6,703 nt of DNA from NCBI GenBank assembly GCA_903928755.1, contig CAIYSH010000245.1, positions 1 through 6,703 of the forward strand, given 5' to 3'. Made by a program: the position numbers and the translations under genes. Of this stretch, positions 5,800-6,703 are shown piece after piece. The notes under the pieces are model-generated. The model did no database searches and had not been told where the DNA came from. It saw only the letters and a list, made by a program, of their open reading frames with translations. The stretch is from an uncultured Alphaproteobacteria bacterium. GTDB lineage: Bacteria > Pseudomonadota > Alphaproteobacteria > Caulobacterales > Caulobacteraceae. The stretch's first letter is position 1, and each line of letters begins with the position of its first letter.

Positions 5800-6703
5800 C
5801 AGCTTTCCGCCAGGAGTTTTGTGGCTGCATCCACCACGGTTTCCACCGTCAGATCCATCATGTGGCACATGGTCTGCTGGAACCCGGGATCAACGGCCAG
5901 GATGGTTTCATAGTCACGGGGCCCGCGAACGATCCGGGTTTTCTCCCCCCAGGGACCGTAGAGCGCCTCGTCCGAAGGTCCGAACAGGCCAAGGGTCGGT
6001 GCCCCGGCTGCGGCTGCCATGTGCATCAGACCGGAGTCATTACCCACAAAGATCCGCGCATGTCTCAGACAGGCATGGGTGGTCAGAAGATCAACCTTGC
6101 CCACCAGGTCAATGAACCGGTCCTTGGGCACCACATGGCGCAGGGCGGAGACGGCACCGGCATCCTCAGGACCGCCAAGCACCATGATCCGTCCCCCATG
6201 CAGGGGGCCGCCCTGATCCACCAGACGGATCGCCATCTGGGCGAACCGTTCCAGCGGCCAGGTCTTGCCAACCCAGTTGGCGGCAGGAGCCAGGGCGAGG
6301 ATGGGACCTTCACCCGCTGTAATGTCAGCGGCCAGGGCTTCCGTTTCGGGGGAGGTGAAAAGGTACGGGGCGGGAGGGTCGGCTTCGAGGTTCAGAACCC
6401 GTGCGGCCTCGACCACCTTGTGAACTGGCGGACCGGGAATGCGCTTGAACACCGCCCGACGTCGGCGGTTCAGGAACCCGCTCAGGGCAGAGCCGCGCAT
6501 GTCGACCACCAGACCCCATCGGGTCTTGCGGACCTGGCGCCACAGCCGGAACCAATGCCGACCATCCCTGGCCTTTTCGAAAACGATGATCTCTTTAAGC
6601 CCAGGCAGGTCATTGAAAAGTCCCGCCGCAGCAGGACCGGCCACAATGGTGAAGCTGGCATTCGGGATCTCTTCCGACAACCGGCGCACCAACCCCGACG
6701 ACA
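5799..6703 (-). CDS. Glycosyltransferase family 9 (heptosyltransferase-like), partial at right edge
   Basis: About 300 residues are visible; the gene enters from beyond base 6703. The frame reads Ser-Ser-Gly-Leu-Val-Arg-Arg at the edge, which fits the end of the GT9 N-terminal helix (GDxVLSSGL type), so perhaps 10-25 residues are missing. A TTG at 6692-6690 could be mistaken for the start. Numbering from that Leu codon, the N-terminal Rossmann domain covers about 1-115, including LVVDMRGS (61-68). The C-terminal nucleotide-sugar domain shows LAPAANWVGKTWPLERFAQM (134-153), VLGGPED (171-177) and VGNDSGLMHMAAAAGAPTLG (216-235), the family's donor-binding signature, then LFGPS. Family members add ADP-heptose or related sugars to the lipopolysaccharide core on the cytoplasmic face of the inner membrane. 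Donor and acceptor are not determinable here. Its TGA overlaps the dihydroorotase-family ATG, so the two are co-transcribed and probably translationally coupled. Confidence 0.9.
   Translation of the reverse strand, partial: SSGLVRRLSEEIPNASFTIVAGPAAAGLFNDLPGLKEIIVFEKARDGRHWFRLWRQVRKTRWGLVVDMRGSALSGFLNRRRRAVFKRIPGPPVHKVVEAARVLNLEADPPAPYLFTSPETEALAADITAGEGPILALAPAANWVGKTWPLERFAQMAIRLVDQGGPLHGGRIMVLGGPEDAGAVSALRHVVPKDRFIDLVGKVDLLTTHACLRHARIFVGNDSGLMHMAAAAGAPTLGLFGPSDEALYGPWGEKTRIVRGPRDYETILAVDPGFQQTMCHMMDLTVETVVDAATKLLAES

Noticed and set aside
5800..5868. Upstream GTG start for the dihydroorotase-family gene at 5868
   Set aside because: It would overlap the glycosyltransferase gene by 70 bases and add residues before the typical first strand (YDLIVRGGEVV). 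The TGATG junction is the more natural start.

Overview
The window is GC-rich (by eye roughly 65% GC, strongly G/C at third codon positions), apart from a distinctly lower-GC stretch at the left end. Gene content, signal peptide style, dense packing and codon use suggest an alphaproteobacterium, plausibly Caulobacterales (Caulobacter, Phenylobacterium or Brevundimonas type). The genus is an inference from general resemblance, not a search.

Layout, left to right. (a) Positions 1-195: a low-GC segment with an open plus-strand frame that runs in from outside the window and stops at 193-195, overlapping the stop codon of the next gene. This may be the 3' end of an unrecognised gene. (b) Positions 192-3558, minus strand: a two-gene catabolic-looking operon. 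A feruloyl-CoA synthase-like acyl-CoA synthetase is transcribed first, followed 46 nt later by a thiamine diphosphate (ThDP) enzyme of the benzoylformate decarboxylase/acetolactate synthase superfamily. (c) Positions 3559-3785: a divergent control region. (d) Positions 3786-4403, plus strand: a secreted YceI-family lipid-binding protein, closed by a strong intrinsic terminator at 4427-4460. (e) Positions 4462-6703, minus strand: a GT9-family (heptosyltransferase-like) glycosyltransferase, cut by the right window edge, whose stop codon overlaps by one base the start of a dihydroorotase-family amidohydrolase.

How the genes may work together. The acyl-CoA synthetase should activate a hydroxycinnamate-like or other aryl/acyl acid to its CoA thioester. 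The ThDP enzyme downstream would act on a 2-keto acid, an aldehyde or a 2-hydroxyacyl-CoA. The usual ferulate partners (enoyl-CoA hydratase/aldolase and vanillin dehydrogenase) are not in the window, so the pathway is open. The glycosyltransferase and the dihydroorotase are translationally coupled but have no obvious biochemical link (envelope saccharide versus pyrimidine synthesis). No mobile element, CRISPR array, tRNA or rRNA was recognised. The points most worth a second look are the Gln replacing the first metal-binding His of the dihydroorotase, the mixed active-site signature of the ThDP enzyme and its pairing with a feruloyl-CoA synthase, and the odd left-edge segment. I did not see clear evidence of a wholly new system.
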